Below, piece by piece: positions 27,515 to 36,203 of a DNA stretch of 64,000 bases. Position numbers and translations under genes: made by a program. Source of the DNA: Pseudomonadota bacterium (GTDB lineage Bacteria; Myxococcota_A; Polyangia; Polyangiales; Polyangiaceae); NCBI GenBank assembly GCA_023428245.1, contig JAEYYX010000015.1, positions 1 through 64,000 on the forward strand, read 5' to 3'. The notes under the pieces were generated by a model, which saw only the letters and a program-made list of their open reading frames with translations, was not told the DNA's origin and did no database searches. Each line of letters begins with the position of its first letter. Position 1 is the first letter of the stretch.

Positions 27515-29089
27515 TCAACGCAAAGCACCGAGGGGCGGTGGCTCAGGTGGAAGGTCCTGATCTGGCGCGTCGCCCTCCGACTGCGGGCCATAGAGGTGGG
27601 CGTTGAGGGCCTCGGCCCAGAGCACGACGTCTTCTCTTCCGTCTTGTCGCGCGAGGGCGGCAGCCTCGAGCGGGGTCGGCAGTGGTCGCCGCTTGGGCGA
27701 CCAATAGTTCGCGAGCTCGAGCCACTTCAAAAAGGCCCGAAGTAGCGCCCGCTTTTTTGCGACGAGGCCCACGCGCAGTGTGACCTGGGCCGGTCGGAGC
27801 CGCAGGGGCGGATAGCCCTCAGCGGAGCACTCGACCTCCCAATCGGGCTGCTCGCTGTAGACTTCTGCGAACGAGAAGGAGCCGTCCGGAGCGGAGACAG
27901 CCGCCTCTAGGAGCTCGCGGCGAGTTGCCTCGATGCGAAACAGCTCCACCTTTGCACCACCGAGACGCTCGTGCGTGTCGACGTCGAAAACGACACCGTG
28001 GAGGGAAGCCGGAGGGGGAGCCACGCGCGACTCTCCGCGGGGCACCGGGACGTTCGGTCGCACCCGACGAGGGCTCGCTCCGGTGAGGCGGTGAATCAGC
28101 CAGATGAGGAAAAGGACCAGGGGCAAGGCGAGCCAGGCGCGTGTGGATGAACTGGGCGCAAGGCGAGGGAGCTCGAGTTCGAGTGGCGGTCCGCTCACGA
28201 GGGAAGGATCGGAACTCACGAATAGGATGGTGCTCTTTTGGCCCGATAGCTCGCCGGGTAGTTCGAAGCGCGCGCGCCCGTTGTGCACCGCGGCCGCCGC
28301 GGCGATCTTGCCCGCTTGGCGGAGTTCGAGGACTCCGCTCTGAACAGGACCAAAGCGACCTTGGACCTCAAGGTCAATCGCGAGCGTGGAGTCGTTCTCC
28401 TTGAACGCGCCGAGCTTGGCGGTGGCGGCCGCGCGCAAGAGCACTCGCACCGCTGGGCTTTTGAGAGCGAACTGTGAGGCGACCATGTCACAGATGGCTG
28501 GGTATTCTTGGAACGCGCTGGTCGTAACCTCTAGCCTCAGCGCGGTCGCTTCGTCGATCTCGGCGCGCGTGAGCTCCCGCGCTCTTTCGCCGCAGGTGAG
28601 CGACAGGGTCAAGGGGCCTGGACGCAGTCCGACCACCTCGATCGGATGGAGTTCATCTCGATCGAGGTCGACCACGCGCGGCCATATGACAAGCTCCGGC
28701 GCGCCGTCGTCTTCCCCGAGCATGACGTTCAAGGACCCCTGTGCGAAGTGCTCCTTTTCTGCCGAAAGGCGGACGCTCTCGAGCCCGTCGCCTTCAGTGC
28801 GAAAACAAGCGCCTCCGTCGCCTCCCGTCACTTGGAAAGTCGAGTCTCCGTCACAGCCGCGGAGCGAGTCAGCTTCGGCTCGTACGCGAGCGCCCGGTAC
28901 GGGGGCGCCGGACTCATCCTCTACGCGAACCATCACAGTTCCTGAGGCCTGCGTCACGCGCAGCGTGAGCTCTCCTTCGATTGAAAGAGGTGCCTCGAAG
29001 GACTCGGCCGCGCTTGTCCTCGCACCTAAGAAGAGCCCGGCAAAGGCCAGGGGGGCCCAAGCGCAGATTTTCGTCCAGGCTCGCCGCAT
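27515..29089 (-). CDS. Membrane protein with carboxypeptidase-regulatory-like domains
   Basis: A 524-residue protein with a signal peptide (about residues 1-27). Beta-sandwich regions follow (about 40-300) with carboxypeptidase-regulatory-like/Ig-type repeats ('VRVEDESGAPVPGARVRAE'), then a transmembrane helix near residues 325-345 ('WLALPLVLFLIWLIH'). Another regulatory-like sandwich follows ('LHGVVFDVDTHERLGGAKVEL'), then a C-terminal helical tail with 'TPLEAAALARQDGRED'. It overlaps the alternative TTG start of ftsY by 4 bases, so co-translation is plausible. Specific function unknown. Confidence 0.72.
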   Translation of the reverse strand: MRRAWTKICAWAPLAFAGLFLGARTSAAESFEAPLSIEGELTLRVTQASGTVMVRVEDESGAPVPGARVRAEADSLRGCDGDSTFQVTGGDGGACFRTEGDGLESVRLSAEKEHFAQGSLNVMLGEDDGAPELVIWPRVVDLDRDELHPIEVVGLRPGPLTLSLTCGERARELTRAEIDEATALRLEVTTSAFQEYPAICDMVASQFALKSPAVRVLLRAAATAKLGAFKENDSTLAIDLEVQGRFGPVQSGVLELRQAGKIAAAAAVHNGRARFELPGELSGQKSTILFVSSDPSLVSGPPLELELPRLAPSSSTRAWLALPLVLFLIWLIHRLTGASPRRVRPNVPVPRGESRVAPPPASLHGVVFDVDTHERLGGAKVELFRIEATRRELLEAAVSAPDGSFSFAEVYSEQPDWEVECSAEGYPPLRLRPAQVTLRVGLVAKKRALLRAFLKWLELANYWSPKRRPLPTPLEAAALARQDGREDVVLWAEALNAHLYGPQSEGDAPDQDLPPEPPPLGALR

Positions 29090-29137
29090 TGCCGCAAGCC
29101 TACCCGGAAACCGGAGCTCACGTGCTTCTTGATTCGG

Positions 29138-29560
29138 CTACCGCGGAGGATGCCCCCCGGACGACAGTGCCGCTCGGACGTACTCGATGCGGACAGGCAG
29201 TACGTCGCGGTAGACAGCTGCGACGTCGAAGCGGAGGCGCTGGACTCGAGGATCCCGCGCGAAATAGCGGCGCCAGAGTCTCTCCCCGGCCCGGAGGATG
29301 CGAGTGCGTTTGGTCTTCGAGAGCGTTTCGAACGGGGTTTGGTAGGCGCCTTTTCCTCGGGAGCGGACCTCGACGACGACGACCACGACGCCGTCGATGG
29401 CGACGATATCGATCTCGAGGGCGCCGAGGCGGACGTTCCGGCCCCAGATCATAAGACCGTGCTCAAGAAGGTGTTGGGCGACGAGCTCCTCAGCGATGTC
29501 TCCGATTCTGCGCATGAGAAGGGGGCTCGGACACTCGCAGCACCCGTTGTCTCGCTTCAT
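29138..29560 (-). CDS. YraN/UPF0102-family protein
   Basis: A 140-residue protein of the YraN family, which has a restriction-endonuclease-like fold. Motifs: 'IGDIAEELVAQHLLEHG', 'RLGALEIDIVAID' (Glu-x-Asp core) and 'VVVVVEVRSRGKG' (Glu-x-Lys-like; Arg replaces the usual Lys). The in-frame Met at 29515 gives a start closer to family members; no strong ribosome site distinguishes the two. Located 48 bases upstream of the membrane protein gene. The biological function of the family is unresolved. Confidence 0.82.
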   Translation of the reverse strand: MKRDNGCCECPSPLLMRRIGDIAEELVAQHLLEHGLMIWGRNVRLGALEIDIVAIDGVVVVVVEVRSRGKGAYQTPFETLSKTKRTRILRAGERLWRRYFARDPRVQRLRFDVAAVYRDVLPVRIEYVRAALSSGGHPPR

Positions 29561-29650
29561 CGAGGGAGAGCGATATGACGGTCCGGAACGACAAAATGCA
29601 GCGCGGCCGCCCGAGGGCAGCCGCGATTGAGGAGCGGGTTCGGCTCCGCC

Positions 29651-30328
29651 TTAGATGGAATCTGCAGCGATGTCGGAGTTCGGCGGGTTCACGCCGCGCT
29701 TGTCGGTGCCCGAGCCGACGGTGTAACCGCAGTTACCCCTTGAGCTGGTGCAGTCTTCGCCCTGCGAGCTAGTGCTGTCGTAGCTGGTGCCGTCGATCAC
29801 GCAGTAGCTTCCGGCTAGCTGCCCACGGCCGATGTCGAGGTCCGCCATGAGATCTTCGCAGGTGAAGCCGCTCGGGCACTCGCAGTAGCGAGCGTTGGGG
29901 TCCGGACCTGCGCAGCGGCAAGAGCAGTACACAGTGTCGCGCGCCTTGCGGTTATCGTACTGGGGCTGGATTCCGATCTTGACGCGATCAGCGACGTCGG
30001 AACCGTCCCGGTCCGGGACGCGGCAGCTCGCCTCGTGGTCGGCGCTCCCGGGCGCGCAGGCATTCAAGTCTGAGCTGCACTTCTGGGCCATCTCCTCGGT
30101 CTGGCCGTACGGACATGACACGCGGCCGCGGAAGTGATTCACGAGACAGACGCGAGTCACACATTGGAAAGAGCGGCTCTCCACGTTGACTTCGCTCTCA
30201 TTGAAGCCCGGGAAGTCCGTCAGATACTCTTCTTCGGGAACACAGGGGTCGCCGACTCCAGCCGGACCGCAACTTCCTCCAATGAAGGAAGCACCGATGG
30301 CCATTGCAAAGAATAGATACAGTCGCAT
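29651..30328 (-). CDS. Cysteine-rich lipoprotein
   Basis: A 225-residue predicted lipoprotein (signal 'MRLYLFFAMAIGASFIGGSC', lipobox Cys at residue 20). The mature part has about 17 Cys, including 'CRVPDRDG', 'VYCSCRCAGPD', 'YCECPSGFTCEDL' and 'GEDCTSSRGNCGY', so multiple disulfides are likely. Such Cys-rich lipoproteins are frequent in myxobacteria but unnamed. It is divergent from the Glt-like cluster, sharing a 361-base intergenic region. ATG 30328 gives a normal lipobox distance. Confidence 0.72.
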   Translation of the reverse strand: MRLYLFFAMAIGASFIGGSCGPAGVGDPCVPEEEYLTDFPGFNESEVNVESRSFQCVTRVCLVNHFRGRVSCPYGQTEEMAQKCSSDLNACAPGSADHEASCRVPDRDGSDVADRVKIGIQPQYDNRKARDTVYCSCRCAGPDPNARYCECPSGFTCEDLMADLDIGRGQLAGSYCVIDGTSYDSTSSQGEDCTSSRGNCGYTVGSGTDKRGVNPPNSDIAADSI

Positions 30329-30506
30329 TCGTGATCCTTGGGCCAAGCGTCTCTCGGCTTTTCCGGTCCTATACCCTCAGGCTGGAATTGCGTCAATGGA
30401 TGCTCGCAGGGGGCCCGGCCGGATTTGCCGGTAATTCCTAGAAATTTGCGGCCCATTTGCAAGCCGGGGTGCTTCCTGTTTTGCTCGGCGGAATGTGACT
30501 CAGACT

Positions 30507-30527
30507 GGAATGTCGTCTTGACATTCC
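30507..30527. promoter_or_regulatory. Perfect inverted repeat overlapping the -35 box of the Glt-like operon
   Basis: GGAATGTC (30507-30514) and GACATTCC (30520-30527) form a perfect 8-base inverted repeat with a 5-base spacer. The right arm overlaps the TTGACA at 30518-30523. A further half-site-like GGAATGTG occurs at 30490-30497. This layout is classic for an operator. Confidence 0.55.
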
Positions 30528-30547
30528 TTTGGGCGGGCCCCTAACAT
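30518..30547 (+). promoter_or_regulatory. Candidate promoter of the Glt-like envelope operon
   Basis: TTGACA (30518-30523), 18-base spacer, TAACAT (30542-30547). Transcription would begin near 30555, giving a leader of about 135 bases before the first gene at 30690. The rest of the 361-base gap (30329-30517) contains no gene I can support. Confidence 0.55.
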
Positions 30548-30568
30548 CCGGTCCCGCTGTACTCAGCC

Positions 30569-30584
30569 TATCTACACGTAGATA
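30569..30584 (+). promoter_or_regulatory. Palindrome in the operon leader
   Basis: The arms TATCTAC and GTAGATA with a 2-base spacer form a perfect 16-base palindrome just downstream of the likely transcription start. It could be a second operator. Confidence 0.4.
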
Positions 30585-30689
30585 TTAAGTTTTTTGCGAT
30601 TGGATACTTTCAGTAAGACTGCAAGTCCATCGCACATCGGTTTTCGGGAACCAAGCTATTTCTCATCCCACCAAAGCACACGAGGAAAC

Positions 30690-32441
30690 ATGATTCGACC
30701 GCGCCTTGTAGCCACCCGGGCCCTTTTAGCAGCCGCCATCGCGTTCACCGGGTTGGGTCCCGCGACCGCAGCGGCCGAGGTGATCGATCTCGACGACGAA
30801 GACGACGTGCCCGCGAAACCCGTTAAGACCGTCAAGAAGAGCACTGGCGGCGCGAAGAAGAGCGGCGTCCTCGATATGGATGAGGATGACGGTGGCGGCG
30901 TGGCGGCCGTAGCAGGTCAGCCGAGCGCTGAGATGGCCTCTGCCAAGCAGGCCTTCGATCAGAAGAACTGGCCGAAAGCAGCGTCGGGCATGTACGACGT
31001 GGTCTCCGGTGCGACCTCCGATGATGCTGGAAACAAGCAGCTCGCAGAGTTCTATCTCGCGCAGGCTCTCTACTATTTGAAGTTCTACCAGGCGAGCTTC
31101 GACGGCTTCGCCAAGATCGCGGCGAACCCGAAGCACCTAAAGTTCAACGAGACGCTCCTCTGGATCGCTAAGCTTACAACCGATCTGCCTGAGCCGGCGG
31201 ACATCGTGTCCCACGTCGGAAAGTACTCCGACCAGCACCTATCGAGCTTCGACAACGCAGCACAGAAGGAACTGTATTGGACGCTAAACTACCTGCTCGG
31301 CCGCTATCGCTATCGTCAGAATGAGTTCGAGGAGGCGGTTCGCCTCTTTAACCGTGTTGACAGCCGTTCGGAGAACTACGTCAAAGCTCAATTCTTCACG
31401 GGTGTCAGCTATATTCAGCTGAAGAAGGCGGTTGCGGCTGTCGAAGCGTTCAAGCGCGTCGAGAAGGCAGTCGACGACGGTGCGAAGGTCGAAGACGCTT
31501 CGCGCATGCGTGACCTGGCTCGCCTCTCGATGGCGCGCACGATGTACTCAGCATCGATTCAGCTCGACCCTGAAACCAACGTGCCGAACATCAAAGAGGA
31601 GCATTTGAGCGCGGCCGTGAAGTACTGGAACCAGGTCGAAGAGAGCTCCGAGTACTGGCTCGACGCGCACTTCGAAGAAGCCTGGGCCTATTACATGGCA
31701 GGCCAGTACACCCGCGCCCTCGGCAACATCCACACGTTGAAGTCTCCCTACTTCCCGCGAGCGTTTTATCCCGAAGCCGACATTTTGAAGGCGATCGTCT
31801 ACTTCTTCAACTGCGACTACGAGTCTGCCACGACGGTGGTCGCTCGCTTCAATACGAAGACCACGCCCCTCAAGGAGAAGCTTGAGGCGATCATGAAGAA
31901 ATACGAAGGCGAGAACCAGGCCGAGGCGTTTTATAAGTTCCTCGTGAAGGTGCGCGACGGAGACGCGAACCTCGACCCCGAGGTCGAGCCGCTCGTCGCT
32001 GCTGCGCTCGGCGATCGCCAGCTGCTCCGAAACATCAGCTACGTGGAGTTCCTCGAGAAGGAGGCGAAGCACTATCAGGCTGCGCCGCCTGACTTCAAAG
32101 CTTCATCCGTGGGCAGCTACGTTCAGCAGCAGGTCCAGCTCGCCCGCGAGCGCGCCGTCACCCAAGCTGGGCAGCTAGCGATGCAGCGGTACCGCCGCTA
32201 CATCGACGAAATGGGTGAGCATTTGAGGAACGGGGAGAAGATCCTCATTGATATTACCGCCGCGCAGCGGAACCTTCTCGATCAGGCCTTGAAGGAGGGC
32301 CAGGTCAGCAAGACCGATGCGCAGCTCTTTGGTGTTGTGAATCCTGATGATGAGCACTTTATGTGGCCGTTTGACGGGGAGTACTGGCGCGACGAGCTTG
32401 GCTTCTATCGCCAAGAAGTCATGTCGGCATGCGGAAGGTAA
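30690..32441 (+). CDS. Secreted TPR protein, GltC/NfsC-like
   Basis: A 583-residue protein with a signal peptide (ending 'GPATAAAE'), an Asp-rich linker ('VIDLDDEDDV', 'VLDMDEDDGG', residues about 30-75) and helical tetratricopeptide repeats from about residue 85 onward. The repeat-like helices continue to about 430 and a C-terminal helical domain follows. Predicted periplasmic. It is the first gene of the cluster and lies directly before the GltD/AgnA-like gene (6-base gap), the position that a GltC/NfsC-type TPR protein would occupy. The orthology rests on architecture and gene order only. GAGG precedes the ATG at 30690. Confidence 0.8.
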   Translation: MIRPRLVATRALLAAAIAFTGLGPATAAAEVIDLDDEDDVPAKPVKTVKKSTGGAKKSGVLDMDEDDGGGVAAVAGQPSAEMASAKQAFDQKNWPKAASGMYDVVSGATSDDAGNKQLAEFYLAQALYYLKFYQASFDGFAKIAANPKHLKFNETLLWIAKLTTDLPEPADIVSHVGKYSDQHLSSFDNAAQKELYWTLNYLLGRYRYRQNEFEEAVRLFNRVDSRSENYVKAQFFTGVSYIQLKKAVAAVEAFKRVEKAVDDGAKVEDASRMRDLARLSMARTMYSASIQLDPETNVPNIKEEHLSAAVKYWNQVEESSEYWLDAHFEEAWAYYMAGQYTRALGNIHTLKSPYFPRAFYPEADILKAIVYFFNCDYESATTVVARFNTKTTPLKEKLEAIMKKYEGENQAEAFYKFLVKVRDGDANLDPEVEPLVAAALGDRQLLRNISYVEFLEKEAKHYQAAPPDFKASSVGSYVQQQVQLARERAVTQAGQLAMQRYRRYIDEMGEHLRNGEKILIDITAAQRNLLDQALKEGQVSKTDAQLFGVVNPDDEHFMWPFDGEYWRDELGFYRQEVMSACGR

Positions 32442-32447
32442 TCGATA

Positions 32448-35400
32448 ATGCGTTTACAATTTGTTGCAGCAGTTCTGGCCGCGGCTGGACTTTGGGTCGG
32501 GGGCTCGGCGCTCGCCGCTGAAACCGCCAAGACAGCCCCGGCGGCCGGAGGGCAGTGCATCTCGCCTCAGGCCCACCAGGCCATCAACGAGTGTCCGAAG
32601 GGCGCGATGAAGACGGAGGGCCGCAAGCGTGCGGGCACTGCGTTCAAGACCGCGCCGCCTCCGGCGACCGCTAAGGCCAAGACCGACTACAAGCCCGGCG
32701 ACCTCTCGATGCTCGAGAACCTTGCCGAGCGCGATAGCCGAAAAGGCAAGATGCAGCAGCGGGCGCGCGCGCTCCTGATCACGGAGATCCAAGGTCTCGA
32801 GCGCCTCTTCAAGCAGACCCCGAAGGACTCTCCGGATCGTCCTCAACTCGTGCTTCGTCTCGCAGAAGGTTATGCCGAGCTCGAGCAGGCGGCCATCCGC
32901 GACAAGATCGCAGCCGACATCAAGCTCCAGGATAAGAAGGCCAAGAAGCAGGACGCATCCAAGGAGAAGCAGGAAATCTCGAAGGCTAAGGCTATCGAGA
33001 CGAGCGCGCGGAAGAGCGCGATCAAGTACTACCAGCAGATGGTGAAGTCCTACTCGAGCTACTCGAAGCTCGATGAGGTTCTCTACTATCTCGCTTACGA
33101 GTACGAACAAGCCGGCGATCTCCAGAACGCTCGTAAGACCTATTTCGACCTGATCGAGAAGGCTCCGAAGTCGGCCTACGTCCCGAACGCCTATTTGGCT
33201 TTCGGTGAGCTCTTCTTCCAGGAAGCGACCGCCGATCCGTCCAAGTGGGCTCTGGCTGAGGCTGCTTACCTCGAGGTGATGAAGCACCCGCCGCCCAAGA
33301 ATAAGCTCTGGGGCTACGCGCGCTACAAGCTCGCCTACGTCTACTGGAACCAGGGGTTTTACAAGCAGGCACTCGAGCAGTTCAAGGAAGTCATCAAGTA
33401 CGGCACGACCTACTCCGACCTTCCGAACGCCGCTCAGCTCGCGAAGTCCGCTCGTAAGGATTTGATCCCTGTCTACGCGGCGAGCGAGAAGCCCGATCGC
33501 GCCTACCAGACGTTCAAGCCGCTCTCCGGCGACAAAGCGAACTCGGACGACCAGACTCTCGCGATGATGCGCGACCTCGGTTACGCCTACATCGATACTG
33601 GTCACTATCCCGAGGCCATCGAGCTCTACAAGAGCCTGATGTCGCGCGACAAGGGTGAGCAGTGGTGCAGCTATCAGAGCCAAATCACCCACGCGGTGCA
33701 GGCGGCTTACTCCGGCGACAAGGCCAAGATCCGCAAGGAGCTCGACGCTCAGGTCGCTGCGCACAAGACGTTCGCTACGATGAGCGTTCCGGACGCCAAG
33801 AAGCTCGAGTGTTCCAACGAGACCGCAGGCATCCTCGCTGAGACGGCCATGAGCTGGCATCTTGAGGCGGTGGGTACGGGCGGCGTCCGTGGAACGGGTG
33901 ACGAGCGCACGATGGATCTCGCGGCCGAGATCTACAAGCTTGTCGTTACGAACTTCACGGTCGACGACTTCAAGCAGTACAAGTTCCCGCGCATCGTCAA
34001 GGAAGACTGGCCGACGATCTACAAGATCAAGTACGCGATGGCCGACCTCCTCTACTTCCGCAAGAAATGGGAAGAATGCGGTCCGGCGTTCGACTCGGTC
34101 GTTGCTGAAGATCCGACTGGTCCCGATGCGCCTGAGGCGGCGTACGCGTCCGTCCTTTGCTACCAGAAGATGTACGATCAAATGTACGCTGGTGCGGCGG
34201 ATCGGAAGGGCAAGGGCCTCGGACCTAAGGGCGCTTCTGAAGAGGATCGCAAGGCGAAGGCCGGCGAGTGGGAGAAGTTCAAGCCGAAGGAGTTCACCGA
34301 GCAGCAAAAGGGCATGGTGACGGCGTTCAACCGTTACGTTTGCTACATCAAGCCTGCTGAGGGGAACGCCGAAGCGAAAGAGCAGTACGTCGAAGTGAAG
34401 TACGCCCGCGCGCGCACCTACTTCGAGGCCCAGCACTGGGAGGAAGCTGCTCTCGGTTTCCGTGACATCGCGCTCAACCACGCGGATCATGACGCCGGTA
34501 TCTTTGCGGCTCAGCTCTACCTCGAAGCTCTCAATGTTCTCGGTTCGAAAGCGGAGCCTCCCCGGCCGACCTGCTTCGACGAAATGGCCGCGGACGTGCC
34601 GAAGTTCCTCGAGAACTTCTGCAAGGGAGCCGACTTCGAAGAGAACAAGGAGCAATGTGAGCTCCTCACCCGCATCCAGTTCGACGTGAAGCGTCTTTCG
34701 GCGCAGAAGCGGGTCGAGCTGGCGGACTCGCAGGCCGACAAGGGCAACTTCCGAGAAGCCCTCGAGAACTACAAGACTGGTGGCGACCAATACCTCGCGC
34801 TCTGGCGTGAGTATTGTGAGGCTCCCATGGCTGCCGGCGAGAAGCCCAAGCAGTGCGAGACCGCACACGAAATCGTCTACAACATGGCCCGCGCCTATCA
34901 GGCAGGCCGCCTTCTCGCGAAGTCGATCCAAGCGCGTATGATCCTGATCAACCCGAAGTACGGGATGAACGGGACCGAGCTCGCGAGGAAAGCTCTCTAC
35001 GAGATCGGTGGAAACTACCAGGCCATCGCAGTCTACGATCGCGCTGCTGACTTCTATGAGCGGTACGCGGCCGAGACTGGCTATCGCGCAGAAAACGCGG
35101 ACCAGGCCCTCTCCGACGCTGTCGTCTTGCGACTTGGCCTCGGCCAAGAGCAGAAGGCACTCGACGGAGCGAAGATCTTCCAGTCAAAGTTCGGCGCTCG
35201 TAAGCCGGCTCAGGCTGCACAGATCGGTTTTGCCATCGCAGATCACTACGCGAACGCGGGCAAGTGGGACGAGGTGCGCAAGTCGCTCGGTGGGGCGATG
35301 ACCATGATCGACAAGAACGCGTCGCTGGACGTTCGACTCCAGGCCCATGCCCTGCTCGGCAAGGCAGGCGTGAACCTGAAGACGGCTCCGATCGCAGACC

Positions 35401-36146
35401 GTGAGTACAAGATCGTTGTGGGGCTCTGGGCGGATCCGGCCAAAGCAGCCAAGGCGATCGAGGACGCGGGCGGTGGTCAGCGTGAACTTGGTCGTGCGCT
35501 CGAGTCAGTCGGCGAGGCGCTCTTCTACTTCGCCGAGAAGTCGAAGGCGAAGGTCGATTCCTACACCTTCCCCAAGTACAACGGCGTGAAGGACAAGGAA
35601 GGCATCAACAAGCACATCTCCACGAAGGTGAAGGATTGGTACACCAAGAAGAAGGAGATGATCGCCGAGGTCACCAAGGAGTATAAGAAAATCATCGACT
35701 TGATGCCTGTTCCGCCGCCCCGCTGGGTGATTGCGGCTGGCTCACAGGTCGGCAAGATGTGGGGTACCTTCGTCTCCGACTTCCGCTCTGCACCGATCCC
35801 GAAGGAGTGGGAGAGCGACTTCGAAATTCGAACTGCCTACTACGGTGCACTTGATGACGCTTCCGAACCCTTCAAGGTTCAAGCCAAGGGCGCCTACTCC
35901 GTTTGCCTCGGCTATTCGGTCCAGTACCAGTACTTCGACCAGTACAGCCGCGATTGTGAGGAGTGGCTCGCGAACAACTACAAGGCCGAGTTCCACTTGG
36001 TCGACGAGTTCCGCGGTTCTCCGGACAAGGTGAACAACCCGCTCGATGAGCAGCCGAACCCTCTGCAGCTCGGTGGTGAGCCCCTGGTCGTTGCGCCCAA
36101 GGCCGAACCCGAAACTAAGGACCAGGCCAAGGCGAAGGCAAAATAA
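32448..36146 (+). CDS. Large secreted TPR protein, GltD/AgnA (NfsD)-like
   Basis: A 1232-residue protein with a signal peptide (ending 'GGSALAAET'), a Cys-containing segment ('GGQCISPQAHQAINECP') and long arrays of TPR-like helices. A Lys-rich coiled segment lies at about residues 150-190 ('KKAKKQDASKEKQEISKAK'). It is predicted periplasmic and, by size and position, resembles AgnA/GltD of the Myxococcus gliding apparatus or NfsD of the spore-coat machine. Spacing to the previous gene is 6 bases, and a GGAAGGT site precedes ATG 32448. The C-terminal tail is Lys/Ala-rich. Confidence 0.82.
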   Translation: MRLQFVAAVLAAAGLWVGGSALAAETAKTAPAAGGQCISPQAHQAINECPKGAMKTEGRKRAGTAFKTAPPPATAKAKTDYKPGDLSMLENLAERDSRKGKMQQRARALLITEIQGLERLFKQTPKDSPDRPQLVLRLAEGYAELEQAAIRDKIAADIKLQDKKAKKQDASKEKQEISKAKAIETSARKSAIKYYQQMVKSYSSYSKLDEVLYYLAYEYEQAGDLQNARKTYFDLIEKAPKSAYVPNAYLAFGELFFQEATADPSKWALAEAAYLEVMKHPPPKNKLWGYARYKLAYVYWNQGFYKQALEQFKEVIKYGTTYSDLPNAAQLAKSARKDLIPVYAASEKPDRAYQTFKPLSGDKANSDDQTLAMMRDLGYAYIDTGHYPEAIELYKSLMSRDKGEQWCSYQSQITHAVQAAYSGDKAKIRKELDAQVAAHKTFATMSVPDAKKLECSNETAGILAETAMSWHLEAVGTGGVRGTGDERTMDLAAEIYKLVVTNFTVDDFKQYKFPRIVKEDWPTIYKIKYAMADLLYFRKKWEECGPAFDSVVAEDPTGPDAPEAAYASVLCYQKMYDQMYAGAADRKGKGLGPKGASEEDRKAKAGEWEKFKPKEFTEQQKGMVTAFNRYVCYIKPAEGNAEAKEQYVEVKYARARTYFEAQHWEEAALGFRDIALNHADHDAGIFAAQLYLEALNVLGSKAEPPRPTCFDEMAADVPKFLENFCKGADFEENKEQCELLTRIQFDVKRLSAQKRVELADSQADKGNFREALENYKTGGDQYLALWREYCEAPMAAGEKPKQCETAHEIVYNMARAYQAGRLLAKSIQARMILINPKYGMNGTELARKALYEIGGNYQAIAVYDRAADFYERYAAETGYRAENADQALSDAVVLRLGLGQEQKALDGAKIFQSKFGARKPAQAAQIGFAIADHYANAGKWDEVRKSLGGAMTMIDKNASLDVRLQAHALLGKAGVNLKTAPIADREYKIVVGLWADPAKAAKAIEDAGGGQRELGRALESVGEALFYFAEKSKAKVDSYTFPKYNGVKDKEGINKHISTKVKDWYTKKKEMIAEVTKEYKKIIDLMPVPPPRWVIAAGSQVGKMWGTFVSDFRSAPIPKEWESDFEIRTAYYGALDDASEPFKVQAKGAYSVCLGYSVQYQYFDQYSRDCEEWLANNYKAEFHLVDEFRGSPDKVNNPLDEQPNPLQLGGEPLVVAPKAEPETKDQAKAKAK

Positions 36147-36153
36147 GCTGAGT

Positions 36154-36179
36154 GGGAGCGCCCCAGGGGGGGCGCTCCC
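36154..36179 (+). other. Intercistronic hairpin between GltD-like and GltE-like genes
   Basis: The 11-base stem GGGAGCGCCCC / GGGGCGCTCCC with a 4-base loop lies in the 57-base gap. There is no U-run, so it may stabilise transcripts or limit read-through rather than terminate. Confidence 0.5.
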
Positions 36180-36203
36180 CACAGCAAGCGGAGGAAGATT
36201 CAA

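Noticed and set aside
32454..35147. An 897-codon open frame opposite the GltD-like gene
   Set aside because: It is antisense to a clearly coding frame with signal peptide and TPR helices; GC-rich third positions create long open antisense frames. It has no recognisable domain.
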